NCBI RefSeq assembly: GCF_003268655.1
Contig: NZ_CP029642.1
Location: 868,001 to 932,000 of the forward strand
DNA length: 64,000 bases
Direction: 5' to 3'
Source: Arthrobacter dokdonellae
GTDB taxonomy: Bacteria > Actinomycetota > Actinomycetes > Actinomycetales > Micrococcaceae
The notes under the pieces were generated by a model, which did not search any database, was not told the origin of the DNA, and was given only the letters and a program-made list of their open reading frames with translations. The position numbers and the translations under genes were made by a program. This document shows positions 15,730 through 24,046 of this stretch, piece after piece; position 1 is the stretch's first letter; each line of letters starts with the position of its first letter.

Positions 15730-16503
15730 ATGACCCACACACTCCACCCCGGGGCCCCGTCCCTGCAGCCCGCTCCGCTGGGCCACGCCGGCGTCGGCAC
15801 CAAGTCCTTCGTCACCACGTGGGTGCTCGCCCTCCTGCTGGGCGGCCTGGGCATCGACAGGTTCTACCTGGGCAAGGTGGGCACCGGCATCCTCAAGCTC
15901 GTCACCCTGGGCGGACTGGGCGTCTGGACGCTCGTGGACCTCATCCTCACGCTTGCCGGCAGGCAGCGGGACAAGCAGGGGCTCCTGCTGGCCGGCTACG
16001 CCAAGCACAGGGTGCTGGCGTGGATCGTCACCGCCGTGCTGGTCGTGGCGGGCGCCGTGTCCGGCGGGGCCGCGGGTTCCGGAGCGGGCACGGCCGCTGA
16101 TCCGTCCGCGGCGCCCGCGGCCCCGGCCGCCGCGGCGCCCGCAAAGGCACCGGCAGCAATGGCTCCGGCACCCGCGAAGGCCGCCGCGCCGGCAGCCAAG
16201 AAGTGGACGACCGTCCAGTCACTGCTGGGGACGAGTGATTCCGCCAGCCAGGTTTTTGAGTTGACGGGGTCGGAGGCCCAGCTGAGCTACGACTTCAAGG
16301 GCGGCGCCGACATGGTGGTTGCGGCGATCTACCTGGAACCGGAAGGCAAGGACATTTCCAAGGACGGGGGCATCCCGCTCGTCATGCTCAGCAAGACCGG
16401 GGCCAGCACGACGGCACTGCACAAAACTGCGGGCAGGTACTACCTTGACGTGCGCGCCGCCAACGTCGACTCGTGGACAGTGACGGTCCAGGAAAAGCGG
16501 TAG
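15730..16503 (+). CDS. TM2-domain membrane protein
   Basis: 257 residues. Residues 22-80 form a TM2 domain: two membrane helices joined by the DRFYLGK turn (LLGGLGIDRFYLGKVGTGI, then LGGLGVWTLVDLILTLAGR). A third hydrophobic segment (LAWIVTAVLVVAGAVSG) follows. An Ala/Pro-rich linker (about 120-160) leads to a soluble C-terminal beta domain (VFELTGSEAQLSYDFKGG to SWTVTVQEKR). GAAAGGAAA precedes ATG 15730. The C-terminal domain is probably extracytoplasmic. Family function is unknown; the neighbour upstream is also an envelope protein of similar layout. Confidence 0.85.
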   Translation: MTHTLHPGAPSLQPAPLGHAGVGTKSFVTTWVLALLLGGLGIDRFYLGKVGTGILKLVTLGGLGVWTLVDLILTLAGRQRDKQGLLLAGYAKHRVLAWIVTAVLVVAGAVSGGAAGSGAGTAADPSAAPAAPAAAAPAKAPAAMAPAPAKAAAPAAKKWTTVQSLLGTSDSASQVFELTGSEAQLSYDFKGGADMVVAAIYLEPEGKDISKDGGIPLVMLSKTGASTTALHKTAGRYYLDVRAANVDSWTVTVQEKR

Positions 16504-16522
16504 GTGCTGGCGGGCATACAAG

Positions 16523-16567
16523 GCCGGGAGCCGGCGTCGTACTTCAAGAACGACGCCGGCTCCCGGC
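16523..16567. terminator. Bidirectional terminator hairpin, GTCGTACTT family
   Basis: GCCGGGAGCCGGCGTCGT (16523-16540) and its exact complement (16550-16567) form an 18-bp stem with a 9-base loop between two convergent genes. The GGCGTCGTACTT core recurs beside other hairpins in this window. Confidence 0.8.
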
Positions 16568-16592
16568 TTGGAACTGATGCAAAGGGCCGATT

Positions 16593-17870
16593 CTAGGATT
16601 CCCCGCTGTCGCAGTGGAGCCACGCAGCCAACTCCTGCTTCTCGGACTCATCCACCTCGAGTCCTGCCAGTTCCGCTTGACGCAATACGCTGATAAAGAA
16701 GGCGCGGGCTATGGCTGCGGCGTCCGGAGAAGGATCGGCATTCAAGTTGGCGCCCCCGTCCCGACATGCACGAACAACAAATGAGAAGGCCCGGCGTGGA
16801 ATTTCCAGGCCCTGCCCCGCCACCTGGTCCCGGGACCATTTGGACGCTTCCGTGAAGTTGAAAACGTGCATCGCCGCATAGGTGGCAAGTGTTTCAAACA
16901 CCACAGGCCAGTGGCTCGAAGATAGTGTGGGCATTCCGGTGACTTCCGAGAAGTGCATCACCGTGGCGGGCAGGGCGGGCCGCGGGGCGGACATGGATGC
17001 GGGTGGCTCGATATGGCGCGTCGGATCCCAAAGGTGGTACTGGGAAAACTGCGCATTGGGAAGTTCCAGCATCTGAAGCGCTCGAACGAAGGTACGCGCC
17101 CCATACCAGGTACCGTCCTCCAGACCTGCCCCGGATGCAGCCTTCAGGTCCGACGACAAGCGCGCCAAATTGATGGGATCGTTCGCTTTTGAATAAATGG
17201 ACCTGACCTCCCGGGCGAAGTCGTCGTAACCGGTCTTCGCTTTCAAGACGGAGCCAAGGTCGACCGTCGGCGGCGCGTGGCCGTCCAATTCCCGCGCAAT
17301 CTGGTCGTCATTGATTTCCGCATCGGTCTCAGGATCCATCGAGGACAACTCGAAGATGTCCTGCTCATCGAGGAATCGGTCGGCAAGGGATTCGTAGGCC
17401 GTTGCCGTTGATGAGGTTGCGATAACTGTTATGCGACGGTCATCCGCACGCAAGACTTGAAGGAGTGGCGTGAAATCGGCGTCTGCTGACGCGAGGACGA
17501 ACTCGTCATATCTGGTGTTACTACTCAGGGCGGTCATCACATCGATGACGATGCGGATGTCGGCACCGTTCTTTGACCCTTTGGTCAGGGCAGGACAGTC
17601 CACTACTTCAACCCCCGCCTGGGTGAAGAAAGGCCGGAGCTTGGAAAAATAGACTCGTTCGCCTGGTTTGCCAGGGTCCGGGAGTGAACCCGCAGGGTTC
17701 ATATAGCAGCGTAGGACCAGCCATCGACGTTCATCTCCGTCGGCGTACATGGTGCGTAGTTTATGCAGCCACCGGGACGGGCTTTTAGCCAGCTCCATGG
17801 CTGACGTGGGATCGGCTGACATCAGGCCGCTGAAGAAATTGTCGAAATCGAGAAACAGGGCTGACTTCAT
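16593..17870 (-). CDS. NYN-domain protein (PIN-like ribonuclease fold)
   Basis: 425 residues. Residues 1-165 match the NYN/LabA-DUF88 fold: LFLDFDNFFSG near the start, KGSKNGADIRIVIDVM, and FVLASADADFTPLLQVLR. These give the conserved acidic residues (D-x-D-N, then two Asp) of metal-dependent PIN-like nucleases. The part from about 200 on (DFAREVRSIY..., GTWYGARTFVRALQMLEL) looks like one or two small helical winged domains, as in LOTUS-type companions. Start ATG 17870 is uncertain; in-frame GTG 17882 and ATG 17909 are alternatives and spacing to GAGAGG is poor for all. Likely an RNA-processing or RNA-defence protein; substrate unknown. Confidence 0.85.
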   Translation of the reverse strand: MKSALFLDFDNFFSGLMSADPTSAMELAKSPSRWLHKLRTMYADGDERRWLVLRCYMNPAGSLPDPGKPGERVYFSKLRPFFTQAGVEVVDCPALTKGSKNGADIRIVIDVMTALSSNTRYDEFVLASADADFTPLLQVLRADDRRITVIATSSTATAYESLADRFLDEQDIFELSSMDPETDAEINDDQIARELDGHAPPTVDLGSVLKAKTGYDDFAREVRSIYSKANDPINLARLSSDLKAASGAGLEDGTWYGARTFVRALQMLELPNAQFSQYHLWDPTRHIEPPASMSAPRPALPATVMHFSEVTGMPTLSSSHWPVVFETLATYAAMHVFNFTEASKWSRDQVAGQGLEIPRRAFSFVVRACRDGGANLNADPSPDAAAIARAFFISVLRQAELAGLEVDESEKQELAAWLHCDSGES

Positions 17871-18064
17871 GATTGTGACCACGGGCCTCTCTTGTTCTGT
17901 TGGCCTCATCCTGCCACCCCGCGAGAGGAGCCTACAAGGTAGGAACGCGTGGTTGGTCGGTGGCCCGCATTGATGCCGGCATTGGGACGACTGAGGGGAC
18001 CGCCCAAGGCGGGGTGCCGGGTGCTGCGGAGAGCCCGCGCAAGGCCGGGTGCCGGCGTCGTACT

Positions 18065-18448
18065 TCAGTCCTGGCCGCGGAGCCTGTCCATGTCGCGGCG
18101 GTCCTTCTTGGTGGGGCGGCCGGCGCCGCGGTCCCGCTGCGGCAGTCCGAGCGCCGGAAGCACCGGCCGAGGGGGAGTGTGGTCTGTGAAGCAGTGCGAT
18201 GCCGCCTCCGCACCCACGCGCTTGTTGATCAGGCGCCGGACCTCCAGGATCCGTTCCCAGCCGGATTCACGGACCCGGACGGTGTCGCCCGGGACCACGG
18301 TGTGGGCTGCCTTGGCGTTGACGTCGTTGAGCTTCACGTGGCCGGCACGGCAGGCGGCGGTGGCCACGGAACGCGTCTTGTACACGCGGATTGACCACAG
18401 CCAGGCGTCAATGCGCACGGATGCCGGCGCGTTCTTCGGAATGCTCAT
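18065..18448 (-). CDS. S4-domain RNA-binding protein, Hsp15 (HslR)-like
   Basis: 127 residues. The S4 domain fills the N-terminal half (RIDAWLWSIRVYKTRSVAT, then HVKLNDVNAKAAHTVVPGD and TVRVRESGWERILEV), and the basic tail GRPTKKDRRDMDRL is typical of Hsp15 proteins. Hsp15 binds stalled 50S subunits with attached nascent chain and helps recycle them. The start is ATG 18448. Just after the stop the minus strand carries a one-armed copy of the AGTACGACGCCGGC terminator element. Confidence 0.88.
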   Translation of the reverse strand: MSIPKNAPASVRIDAWLWSIRVYKTRSVATAACRAGHVKLNDVNAKAAHTVVPGDTVRVRESGWERILEVRRLINKRVGAEAASHCFTDHTPPRPVLPALGLPQRDRGAGRPTKKDRRDMDRLRGQD

Positions 18449-18507
18449 AGTGGCTTCGAGTCTAGCGCCGGCCGTGCGCACCTGCCGGAGCTGCCAGTGC
18501 CGGGAGC

Positions 18508-19509
18508 TCAGTCCTGGTTGCTGAACGCCGCGTCGAAGGAGAGCTCGGACGGGGCGAAGTTGAACTTCTTCAGTGCGGCCAGGGCCTCGGGCGCGCCTTG
18601 GAGGCGGTCCATGCCGGCGTCCTCCCATTCAACAGAGATGGGTCCGTCGTAGCCGATGGCCGTCAGGGCGCGGAACGCCGACTCCCAGGGCACGTCCCCG
18701 CGTCCGGCGGAGACAAAGTCCCAGCCGCGGCGCGGATCGCCCCACGGCAGGTGGGAGCCCATGACGGTGTTGCGGCCTGTCATGCGCAGCTTCGTGTCCT
18801 TGCAGTCCACGTGGTAAATCCGGTCCTTGAAGTCCCAGATGAAGGAGACCGGGTCGATGCCCTGCCACATGAAGTGGGAGGGGTCCCAGTTCAGGCCAAA
18901 CGCCTCCCGGTGGCCGATGGCCTCCAGCGTGCGCACGGTGGTCCAGTAGTCGTAGGCGATCTCCGACGGATGGACCTCGTGGGCGAAGCGGACGCCGCAC
19001 TCGTCAAAGACGTCCAGGATCGGGTTCCAGCGGTCCGCGAAGTCCTGGTATCCGGCGTCGATCACGGATTCGGGGACGGGCGGGAACATGGCCACATACT
19101 GCCAGATCGAGGAGCCGGTGAAGCCGACCACAGTCTTCACGCCCAACGCCCGGGCGAGGCGGGCCGTCAGCTTCATTTCCTCGGCCGCGCGCTCCCGCAC
19201 CCCCTCGGGGTCGCCGTCGCCCCAGACCTTGGAGCCCACGATTGCCTGGTGGCGGAAGTCGATGGGGTCATCGCACACGGCCTGGCCCTTGAGGTGGTTG
19301 GAGATGGCCCAGACCTTCAGCCCGTACTTCTCCAGCACGGCGAGCTTGCCCTCGACATAGCCGGGCTCATCCCAGCGCCACGGGTCAAGGTGGTCGCCGG
19401 AGCAGGCGATCTCCAAGCCGTCGTAGCCCCATTCGGAAGCTAGCCGGGCCACTACCTCGAAGGGCAGGTCGGCCCACTGGCCGGTAAACAAGGTGTACGG
19501 ACGGGGCAT
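18508..19509 (-). CDS. Xylose-isomerase-like TIM-barrel sugar isomerase/epimerase (large type)
   Basis: A 333-residue AP-endonuclease-2/xylose-isomerase-like barrel. Putative metal ligands are in the usual places: Glu in YDGLEIACSGDHLD, His/Glu in FAHEVHPSEIAYDY, Asp/His in GLNWDPSHFMWQ, His in YHVDCKDTKL and Glu in ISVEWEDAG. Members isomerise, epimerise or eliminate keto sugars. ATG 19509 lies 2 bases after the stop of the upstream Gfo/Idh gene, with GGAGC in that gene's end, so it is the last gene of the operon. The four-gene set suggests one step of a 3-keto-sugar pathway; substrate unproven. Confidence 0.9.
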   Translation of the reverse strand: MPRPYTLFTGQWADLPFEVVARLASEWGYDGLEIACSGDHLDPWRWDEPGYVEGKLAVLEKYGLKVWAISNHLKGQAVCDDPIDFRHQAIVGSKVWGDGDPEGVRERAAEEMKLTARLARALGVKTVVGFTGSSIWQYVAMFPPVPESVIDAGYQDFADRWNPILDVFDECGVRFAHEVHPSEIAYDYWTTVRTLEAIGHREAFGLNWDPSHFMWQGIDPVSFIWDFKDRIYHVDCKDTKLRMTGRNTVMGSHLPWGDPRRGWDFVSAGRGDVPWESAFRALTAIGYDGPISVEWEDAGMDRLQGAPEALAALKKFNFAPSELSFDAAFSNQD

Positions 19510-19511
19510 GC

Positions 19512-20801
19512 TTAGCTCCTTGAGGCAGTGGCGGACGGGGATGTGGCGGTGCTGGTGGTTTCGGCGGGCCCAACCACCGGGGCAGGCTCGACCACCGGGG
19601 GGCCGGGTCTCGACGCGCTCGCAGGGCTCGCTGCTCGACCACCGGGCCCAACCACCGGGACCGTGGCGCCGCCGGCGGCGGAGGAGGCCTCGATCGCGGC
19701 CAGGACGCGCTGCACGCCGAAGCCTTCCTCGAACGACGGCGACGGGTCGGTGCCGCCGTCGATGGCCAGCAGGAAGTCGCGGATCTGGTGGGTGAAGCTG
19801 TGCTCCCAGCCCAGCACGTGCCCCTGCGGCCACCAGCCCGAAACATACGGGTGGCCGGGTTCGGTGACGAGGATGCGCCGGAAGCCCTGAACGTCGATGG
19901 GATCGGTGCCGTCGAGGAAATACAGCTCGTTCGGGTTTTCCAGGTTGAAGGTCAGTGACCCCGTTGTGCCATAAACCTCCACGCGGAGCGCGTTCTTCTG
20001 CCCAAGGGCCACGCGCGACACGTCCACTCCCGCCACTGCGCCGCCGGCCAGGGACAGCGTGGCCCAGGCCGCGTCGTCGACCGTGACGGGTTCCGGGCCG
20101 TCCGGTCCGGGCCGCTCGGTGACAAAGGTGTGCAGCTTTCCGGAGACGGCGGTGACGGTGTCGCCAAGGAGGTATTGGACCTGGTCGACGGCGTGGGAGG
20201 CGATGTCCCCCAGCGCGCCCGAGCCGGCGGTTTCCTTGCGCAGCCGCCAGGTCATGGGAGATCCGCCGTCCACCAGCCAGTCCTGCAGGTACGACGCGCG
20301 GACCTGCCGGATGGTGCCCAGCTTGCCGTCCGCGATGAGCTGGCGGGCCAGCGAAAGCGCGGGAAGCCTGCGGTAGTTGAATCCCACCATGGACCGCACG
20401 CCCGCCAGCCGTGCGGCCTGGGCGGCGCGGACCATGGCCTCGGATTCGGCCAGGGAATTGGCCAGCGGCTTCTCCACCAGGACGTGCTTGCCCGCGGCCA
20501 GGGCCGCCGTCGCGATTTCCGCGTGCAGCCAGCCGGGGGCGCAGATGTCGACGATGTCGATGTCGTCCCGTTCCAGGACCGAGCGCCAGTCCGTGGCGGA
20601 TTCGCTCCAGCCATACTTCCGGGCCGCCGCCGACACAGCTTCGGCGTGCCGGCCCACCAGGACCTTCTGCTCAAAGGCCGGCACGTCAAAGTGGTTGGCC
20701 ACGGTGCGCCAGGCATGGGAATGGGCCTGGCCCATGAAGGAGTAGCCAATGGCCGCCACGCCCAGCGGGCGTGGTCCGGCCGGGGCCTGGTGGGAGGTCA
20801 T
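19512..20801 (-). CDS. Gfo/Idh/MocA family NAD(P)-dependent sugar dehydrogenase with repeat-derived C-terminus
   Basis: 429 residues. The Rossmann fold opens with GVAAIGYSFMGQAHSHAW, and EKPLANSLAE holds the catalytic-site Lys of the family. The substrate domain carries FNYRRLPALSLARQLI, then YLQDWLVDGG and GSGALGDIASHAVDQ with the expected Asp and His. This layout resembles levoglucosan-type 3-dehydrogenases as I recall them. After residue about 385 the protein ends in a low-complexity tail (PVVGPGGRAASPASASRPG, PPVVEPAPVVGPAETT) encoded by the dispersed GGTCTCGAC-type repeat; relatives normally stop earlier. AGGAAG lies before ATG 20801. Third gene of a four-gene operon. Confidence 0.9.
   Translation of the reverse strand: MTSHQAPAGPRPLGVAAIGYSFMGQAHSHAWRTVANHFDVPAFEQKVLVGRHAEAVSAAARKYGWSESATDWRSVLERDDIDIVDICAPGWLHAEIATAALAAGKHVLVEKPLANSLAESEAMVRAAQAARLAGVRSMVGFNYRRLPALSLARQLIADGKLGTIRQVRASYLQDWLVDGGSPMTWRLRKETAGSGALGDIASHAVDQVQYLLGDTVTAVSGKLHTFVTERPGPDGPEPVTVDDAAWATLSLAGGAVAGVDVSRVALGQKNALRVEVYGTTGSLTFNLENPNELYFLDGTDPIDVQGFRRILVTEPGHPYVSGWWPQGHVLGWEHSFTHQIRDFLLAIDGGTDPSPSFEEGFGVQRVLAAIEASSAAGGATVPVVGPGGRAASPASASRPGPPVVEPAPVVGPAETTSTATSPSATASRS
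19575..19650. repeat. GGTCTCGACGCGCTCGC repeat inside the oxidoreductase gene
   Basis: CAACCACCGGGGCAGG, GGCTCGACCACCGGGG, then GGGTCTCGACGCGCTCGCAG and CTCGCTGCTCGACCACCGGG: the same variant units as those in hsdM (10937-10980), here at the 3' end of the coding region. Confidence 0.85.
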
Positions 20802-20811
20802 GGTGGGCTTC

Positions 20812-21936
20812 CTAGAGGGTTGCTTCGGTGGGGTTCCAGTCCGCGGGGAGCGGATCGGAGGGCGCGGCCGTGCTCTCGACGGTGACGAAGTCCCCGCCAT
20901 CCACGGATTCGGCGATCGAGACCATGGCGTCGAGGACATGGTAGGCAAGCTCCCCCGGCGCGCGGTGGGGAACGCCGGCGCGGAGGGAGCGGGCCAGGTC
21001 CAGCACGCCCATGCCGCGGCCGTTTGCGGGCCCTTCGGAGGGAATGACGGTCCAGTCCTCCTCGCCGCGCCTGCACAGGCGGATGTCGCCGTCGAAGTTG
21101 TTCGGATCCGGCAGGGCGATGGTGCCTTCGGTCCCGGTGATCTCCACGAATCCCATGCGGGCGCGGGGGGACTCGAAGCTGAAGACGCTGTGCGAGGAGG
21201 CGCCGGACTCAAACTGGGCTATCGCGCTGACATGGGTCGGGACCTCGACGTCGAACACTTCCCCTGCCTTGGGCCCGGAACCGATCGTCCGGGTCGGGAA
21301 GGCGGTGGAGCCGACGGCGGCCACCTTGGCGATGGGGCCAAACGCCTGGATCAGGGTGGTGAGGTAGTACGGCGCCATGTCGAACAGGGGGCCGGCGCCG
21401 GTCTGGAACAGGAACGCGGGGTTCGGGTGCCAGGATTCGGGGCCGGGCGACTGGAACATGGTCAGCGCCGTCAGCGGGGTGCCGATTTCACCCGCGTCGA
21501 TCAGCCGTCGGGCGGTCTGCAGGCCGGCTCCCAGGAACGTGTCCGGGGCGCAACCGAGCCGGACGCCGGCGGCCTGGGCTTCCTTGAGCAGGCCCAGGCC
21601 GCTTTCCCGGTCCAGTGAAAAAGGCTTCTCGGTCCAGACGTGCTTGCCCGCCCGCACGGCCGCCGTCGCGACCTCGACGTGGGCGGCGGGGATGGTCAGG
21701 TTGACCACAATCTCGACGTCGGGATGGTTCAGGGCTGCGTCCACGCCGCCGAAGGTCCCGATGCCGTACTCCGCGGCGCGGGCCGCGGCCGCCTCCTCGA
21801 AGAGGTCGGCGATGACCAGGACCTTGAGGTCGGGGAAGGTGGTCAGGTGGTCCAGGTACTGCTTGCTGATGTTACCGGCGCCGATGACGGCGACGCCGAC
21901 CGGCCCGCTCTTGGGGGTGGCAGTCATGGGGGTCAT
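20812..21936 (-). CDS. Gfo/Idh/MocA family oxidoreductase (second copy)
   Basis: 374 residues. The Rossmann motif is GVAVIGAGNISKQYLDHL; TEKPFSLDRE gives the family Lys; the second domain has GPLFDMAPYYLTTLIQAFG with an Asp in the expected substrate region. It is only distantly like the 20801 protein and so probably acts on another intermediate. It overlaps the upstream TIM-barrel gene by 4 bases (ATGA) and is followed by the next dehydrogenase after 10 bases, so it lies inside the operon. Confidence 0.92.
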   Translation of the reverse strand: MTPMTATPKSGPVGVAVIGAGNISKQYLDHLTTFPDLKVLVIADLFEEAAAARAAEYGIGTFGGVDAALNHPDVEIVVNLTIPAAHVEVATAAVRAGKHVWTEKPFSLDRESGLGLLKEAQAAGVRLGCAPDTFLGAGLQTARRLIDAGEIGTPLTALTMFQSPGPESWHPNPAFLFQTGAGPLFDMAPYYLTTLIQAFGPIAKVAAVGSTAFPTRTIGSGPKAGEVFDVEVPTHVSAIAQFESGASSHSVFSFESPRARMGFVEITGTEGTIALPDPNNFDGDIRLCRRGEEDWTVIPSEGPANGRGMGVLDLARSLRAGVPHRAPGELAYHVLDAMVSIAESVDGGDFVTVESTAAPSDPLPADWNPTEATL

Positions 21937-22667
21937 GCCTTTCCGCGGTTGAGGAAGGCAAGGCTTTGGGCGATGCCGTCAAAGATGTCCCCGGCGTAGT
22001 CGTCAAACTCCACGACGCCGACTTCCAGCGACTTCGCCGCGCCAATGACGTCCCAGACCGGGACCTCGCCCTGCCCGGCGGGCAGCTGGGCCTTGGTGTC
22101 GGTGGTCAGCGGGCCGTCCTTGATGTGGATGAACTTTACGCGCTCGCCCAGGCTGGTCAGCACGTCCACGGCGTTGGCGCCGCCCACGGAGACCCAGTAG
22201 GTGTCCACTTCCAGCACCAGTTCGGGGTCCAGCAGGGTCTCGAAGTATTCCAGCGCCGTGGTGCCGTTGATCGTGGACTCCAGTTCCCAGGAATGGTTGT
22301 GGTAGCCAACGCGGATGCCGTACTCGGCGCCCTTCTTGGCCGCGGCGTTCAAGCCGGCCGCGGTCTTTTGGATGTCCTTGGCGTTCTGCCACTGTTCGGC
22401 GGGGACGAACGGGTCGATGACGGTGGTGATGCCCAGCTTCTTCGCGGCCCGGAAGATCTCGTCCTGGTCGTCCTTGAGCAGGGGGGCGTGGCCGGACGGG
22501 GCGGTGATGCCGTTCTCGGCAAATGCGGCGGCCAAGGCGTCGGCAGTGGCCACAAAGTTGTACGGCTCCACCTTCGTGAAGCCGAGTTCTGCCACCCGGG
22601 CAATGGTGCCGGGCAGGTCGTCCTCGAGGGGCTTGCGCACGGTGTACAGCTGCAGGGAATACGTCAC
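21933..22667 (-). CDS. Xylose-isomerase-like TIM-barrel protein (small type), first gene of the sugar operon
   Basis: A 244-residue sugar phosphate isomerase/epimerase-like barrel: VTYSLQLYTVRKPLEDDL at the start, GFTKVEPYNF, GYHNHSWELE (metal-site His/Glu), LVLEVDTYWVSVGG (Asp) and KFIHIKDG (His, Asp). GTG 22667 is chosen because GAGGAG lies 7 bases upstream; the TTG at 22688 has no site. It heads the minus-strand operon and is divergent from the ROK gene across a 137-base control region. Confidence 0.88.
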   Translation of the reverse strand: MTYSLQLYTVRKPLEDDLPGTIARVAELGFTKVEPYNFVATADALAAAFAENGITAPSGHAPLLKDDQDEIFRAAKKLGITTVIDPFVPAEQWQNAKDIQKTAAGLNAAAKKGAEYGIRVGYHNHSWELESTINGTTALEYFETLLDPELVLEVDTYWVSVGGANAVDVLTSLGERVKFIHIKDGPLTTDTKAQLPAGQGEVPVWDVIGAAKSLEVGVVEFDDYAGDIFDGIAQSLAFLNRGKA

Positions 22668-22719
22668 TGGGGGTCTCCTCGAAGTCAAAGATGGTGTTCA
22701 CTCCAAGCTAAGGGAACTT

Positions 22720-22733
22720 TTGACGAGCGTCAA
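22720..22733. promoter_or_regulatory. TTGAC-GAG-CGTCAA operator candidate between the sugar operon and the ROK gene
   Basis: TTGACGAGCGTCAA is an inverted repeat (TTGACG/CGTCAA around AG) in the divergent promoter. A near copy, TTGACCATCGTCAT, occurs before the ABC transporter genes (25314-25327), so both may be sites of the ROK repressor encoded next door. Confidence 0.55.
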
Positions 22734-22804
22734 GCAAAAGTTGGGCACCAATTGACTTTCATTCGAATTGTGACAGATAGAAGCCCGTGTGTTATTTATT
22801 GTGG

Positions 22805-24046
22805 ATGCCCAAGTCCCCAGCAACGCCCCTTGCGCCATCGCCAGGTTTCAACAGCGCCGCCGGTGCGGCCGGCGTCGCGGCGTCGCGCGCGGGGGACGTG
22901 TTCCAGCTCCTGCGCGACGGCCACGCCAGGACGAGGGCCGAGCTGGCGGACATCACGGGGCTGGCACGCTCCACCGTTGCCGCGCGGATTGACGCGCTGG
23001 CCACCTCGGGCCTCATCGGCCCCGCCGGCGAGGCGGTCTCCTCCGGCGGGCGCCCGCCGTCGCGCTTTGCCTTTCAGTCCACGGCGCGCGTGGTCCTGGC
23101 GGTCGACGTCGGCGCCACCCATGTGCTCATCGGCCTGACCGACCTCAGCGGCAAGCTGCTCGCGGAGCTGCGCGAATCCATCGACATCTCCACGGGGCCG
23201 GTGGCCGTGCTGGACGCGGTCCTGGAGCACGCCGGGCAGCTCCTGGCCCAGGCGGGCCGGCACGAGCGCGAGCTGGTGGGGATCGGGATCGGCCTGCCGG
23301 GGCCCGTGGAGCATTCCACCGGCCGCCCGGCGAGCCCGCCCATCATGCCCGGATGGGACGGCTTTGACGTTCCGGCGTACGTGCAGCGGCGGTTCAGGAC
23401 GAACGTGCTGGTGGACAACGACGTCAACATCATGGCGCTCGGTGAGCGCGCGGTCTACTGGCCCGAGGCGGACAACCTGCTCTTCATCAAGGTCGCCACG
23501 GGCATCGGCGCCGGCATCATCAGCGGCGGGCTGCTGCAGCGCGGCGCGGACGGGACGGCCGGGGACATCGGCCACGTCCGGGTCCCGCGCGGCGGCGACG
23601 TGCTGTGCCGCTGCGGAAACCACGGCTGCCTGGAGGCCATGGCGTCGGGGCCGGCCGTGGCCGCGGCCCTCGCCGCGGGCGGCGTGCCGGCGGCAACCGG
23701 CGAGGACGTGCTGGAACTGGCCCGGCGCGGCAACCTGGCCGCCATCCAGGCCATGCGCCAGGCCGGCCGCGACGTCGGGGACGTCCTGGCCGCCTGCGTC
23801 AACCTGCTCAACCCGTCCGTCATCGTCATTGGCGGCGGGCTCTCCTCCGCCGGCGAATACCTGATGGCGGGCGTGCGCGAGATCGTCTACCAGCGCTCCC
23901 TTCCGCTGGCCACGGCGCGCCTGCGGATCGTCCAGTCCATGGCCGCGGACCACGCCGGCGTCCTGGGCGCCGCCCGCATGGTGATTGACTACGTGCTGGC
24001 CCCGGCCGGCGTCGAACATCTCCTGGCGGAGCAGCAGCAGCCATGA
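22805..24046 (+). CDS. ROK-family transcriptional repressor
   Basis: A 413-residue sugar-responsive regulator. The N-terminal winged HTH (VFQLLRDGHARTRAELADIT, then ARSTVAARIDAL) precedes a ROK fold: DVGATHVLIGL (phosphate-binding region), GIGIGLPGPVE, VDNDVNIMALGE and the zinc cluster CRCGNHGCLE. HTH plus the zinc motif indicate a NagC/XylR-type regulator rather than a kinase. No good ribosome binding site precedes ATG 22805; GTG 22787 is possible. The lacI gene overlaps its end, so both regulators are made from one transcript that diverges from the catabolic operon. Confidence 0.93.
   Translation: MPKSPATPLAPSPGFNSAAGAAGVAASRAGDVFQLLRDGHARTRAELADITGLARSTVAARIDALATSGLIGPAGEAVSSGGRPPSRFAFQSTARVVLAVDVGATHVLIGLTDLSGKLLAELRESIDISTGPVAVLDAVLEHAGQLLAQAGRHERELVGIGIGLPGPVEHSTGRPASPPIMPGWDGFDVPAYVQRRFRTNVLVDNDVNIMALGERAVYWPEADNLLFIKVATGIGAGIISGGLLQRGADGTAGDIGHVRVPRGGDVLCRCGNHGCLEAMASGPAVAAALAAGGVPAATGEDVLELARRGNLAAIQAMRQAGRDVGDVLAACVNLLNPSVIVIGGGLSSAGEYLMAGVREIVYQRSLPLATARLRIVQSMAADHAGVLGAARMVIDYVLAPAGVEHLLAEQQQP

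Noticed and set aside
18508..19833. Longer version of the TIM-barrel gene starting at 19833
   Set aside because: The extension reads the neighbouring dehydrogenase and repeat in another frame; ATG 19509 has a proper site and starts the conserved fold.
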